Positions 63,111-64,000 of a stretch of 64,000 bases of DNA are shown piece by piece. The stretch is from Aquisphaera insulae (GTDB taxonomy: Bacteria; Planctomycetota; Planctomycetia; Isosphaerales; Isosphaeraceae): positions 1 through 64,000 of the forward strand of contig NZ_JAALJH010000056.1 in assembly GCF_011064615.1 (NCBI RefSeq), read 5' to 3'. Below the pieces are notes generated by a model that saw nothing but the letters and a program-made list of their open reading frames with translations, made no database searches and was not told the origin of the DNA. A program made the translations under genes and the position numbers. How positions within the stretch are numbered: the first letter of the stretch is position 1; each line of letters opens with the position of its first letter.

Positions 63111-64000
63111 ATGCTAACACACGGCGTCATCGGCGGAAGATTCGCGCACCAACGTCACGTCTATCGGGAGGATGCGAGGCGTTCCAGGCTATCCATCGAC
63201 GGAGGGGACCCGACGGCGCCAATGGCGGAGGCGTCGGCCCAGGTCGTGGACCGCGATAGGTTCGACAGCGAACTCCGGGAGGCCCGCGAGCGGATCGCGG
63301 GGCTCATGAAGTCGCACGACGAGAAGGAACGGATCATCGACGAGCTGAGCAAGCTCGCCACGACGGACGAGCTCACCGGGCTCTGCAATCGTCGCCACTT
63401 CTTCGACGAGATGGAGTCCGCGCTCGCGACCGCCGATCGCGAGGGAAAGCCCCTCTCGATGGTGATGCTGGACGTGGACCGATTCAAGTCGTATAACGAC
63501 GCTTTCGGGCACGCGGCCGGCGACCTCGTCCTTCGCGTCGTCGGGGAGATCCTGGTCCGGTGCTCGCGCCCCGGCGATGTCGTCGCTCGCTACGGCGGCG
63601 AGGAGTTCGCGGTGCTCTTGCCGAGGACCGACGCTCGGGGCGCCGGCGCGTTCGCGGAGCGGGTCCGGACCTCCCTGCTTTCCTATGCCTGGAGTTCACG
63701 CCCCGTCAGCGCCAGCCTGGGCGTGGCCACCTTCGATACGATAGTCCGCGATGCCGACGCCTTGATCGAGGAGGCCGATCAGGCCCTCTATTGCGCCAAG
63801 CGATCCGGGCGTAACCGGGTGGTCCACTTCCGGGATCTCCTCGAGGCCGAGTCGGGGGAGGTCCCCGGCCCTCCGGCGGGATCGCCGCCAGGCCCCGGCG
63901 CCCAGCCTCGGGAGATCAGCCCGGTCGCCGCGCCCGGGGAGCAGTCCGCCGAGGCCGAGTCGATCTCGACCCCCTCTCCGCCGTGCCAGGCGGCCTGCGA
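63111..64000 (+). CDS. GGDEF diguanylate cyclase, incomplete at right edge
   Basis: The frame is open from ATG 63111 (GGGGAGAG 5-6 bases upstream) to the window edge, so the C-terminus is missing. Residues about 45-85 form a likely coiled coil (ELREARERIAGLMKSHDEKE). The GGDEF domain follows at about 86-245: TTDELTGLCNRRHFF, VMLDVDRFKSYNDAFGHAAGD, and the active-site loop GGEEF at 162-166. RPGD at 153-156, five residues before GGEEF, is an intact inhibitory I-site (RxxD). It should make cyclic di-GMP and be feedback-inhibited. After residue 245 the visible part is Pro/Ala/Gly-rich. No signal peptide or transmembrane helix is visible. It is divergent from the kinase gene. Confidence 0.9.
   Translation, partial: MLTHGVIGGRFAHQRHVYREDARRSRLSIDGGDPTAPMAEASAQVVDRDRFDSELREARERIAGLMKSHDEKERIIDELSKLATTDELTGLCNRRHFFDEMESALATADREGKPLSMVMLDVDRFKSYNDAFGHAAGDLVLRVVGEILVRCSRPGDVVARYGGEEFAVLLPRTDARGAGAFAERVRTSLLSYAWSSRPVSASLGVATFDTIVRDADALIEEADQALYCAKRSGRNRVVHFRDLLEAESGEVPGPPAGSPPGPGAQPREISPVAAPGEQSAEAESISTPSPPCQAAC

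Noticed and set aside
1-64000. Search for tRNA, rRNA, insertion sequence, integrase or phage genes
   Set aside because: No T-loop-like GTTCGANTC in a tRNA context, no rRNA segment, no transposase or integrase motifs were seen on reading the window; weak or degenerate cases could have been missed.

Overview
The window is high-GC DNA that looks like a chromosome segment of a planctomycete, most likely an Isosphaeraceae-type genome. The support is the gene content: a DUF1559 protein, two pairs of planctomycete cytochrome c (PSCyt1/DUF1549/DUF1553) and DUF1501 proteins, two surface proteins with the planctomycete N-terminal LEPR-XLL motif, a PEP-CTERM protein, an ECF sigma factor with a membrane partner, and a PknB-type kinase fused to TPRs. 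No rRNA, tRNA, CRISPR array, insertion sequence or prophage was recognised.

Left part (1-16.6 kb). After the tail of a TPR protein and a secreted DUF1559 protein comes a MoxR / DUF58 / membrane protein / vWA / vWA operon (2995-7860), which resembles Bat aerotolerance-type loci. A serine hydrolase is inserted in the opposite direction. A TPR protein with a cysteine-rich tail and a 1339-aa secreted, membrane-anchored protein follow (9366-14236). The large protein ends in a short cytoplasmic domain that may belong with the MoxR locus. A secreted clan GH-A glycoside hydrolase (minus) and a membrane-anchored monohaem cytochrome c (plus) diverge from a shared intergenic region.

17.2-21.4 kb is a gene-poor stretch with several A/T-rich patches. 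It holds a PEP-CTERM protein and an ELW-repeat LEPR-XLL protein that converge on a strong hairpin. 21.4-31.4 kb carries a RidA-like protein, a large protein with two J-like segments, two zinc ribbons and FnIII-like domains, an unknown protein, an aminotransferase, an AlkA-type DNA glycosylase, a Phd/PIN toxin-antitoxin pair, a small secreted protein, an Mrp-type ATPase without its CxxC motif and a receiver-like protein.

31.4-44.4 kb (all minus strand) has two PSD1 + DUF1501 modules. Between them lie two tandem, related GT4 glycosyltransferases and rpsL-rpsG, whose likely promoter lies about 300 bp upstream of rpsL. 44.5-51.3 kb (minus) has the ECF sigma / membrane anti-sigma-like pair, a DUF1016 nuclease, a DUF5009-type membrane acyltransferase, a YjlB-like cupin and a HisD-family dehydrogenase that looks more like the HpsN branch than biosynthetic HisD.

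51.3-64 kb has a DUF429 protein behind a perfect TATAAT bracketed by two palindromes, a 2206-aa FG-GAP/VCBS surface protein whose start overlaps the end of an upstream Ser/Thr kinase-TPR gene by 122 bp, and, at the right edge, a GGDEF diguanylate cyclase that runs off the window. The most unusual items are the J-like/zinc-ribbon/FnIII protein, the kinase-giant protein overlap, the palindrome-bracketed promoter and a CACAGAGG-type interspersed repeat inside the MoxR operon.
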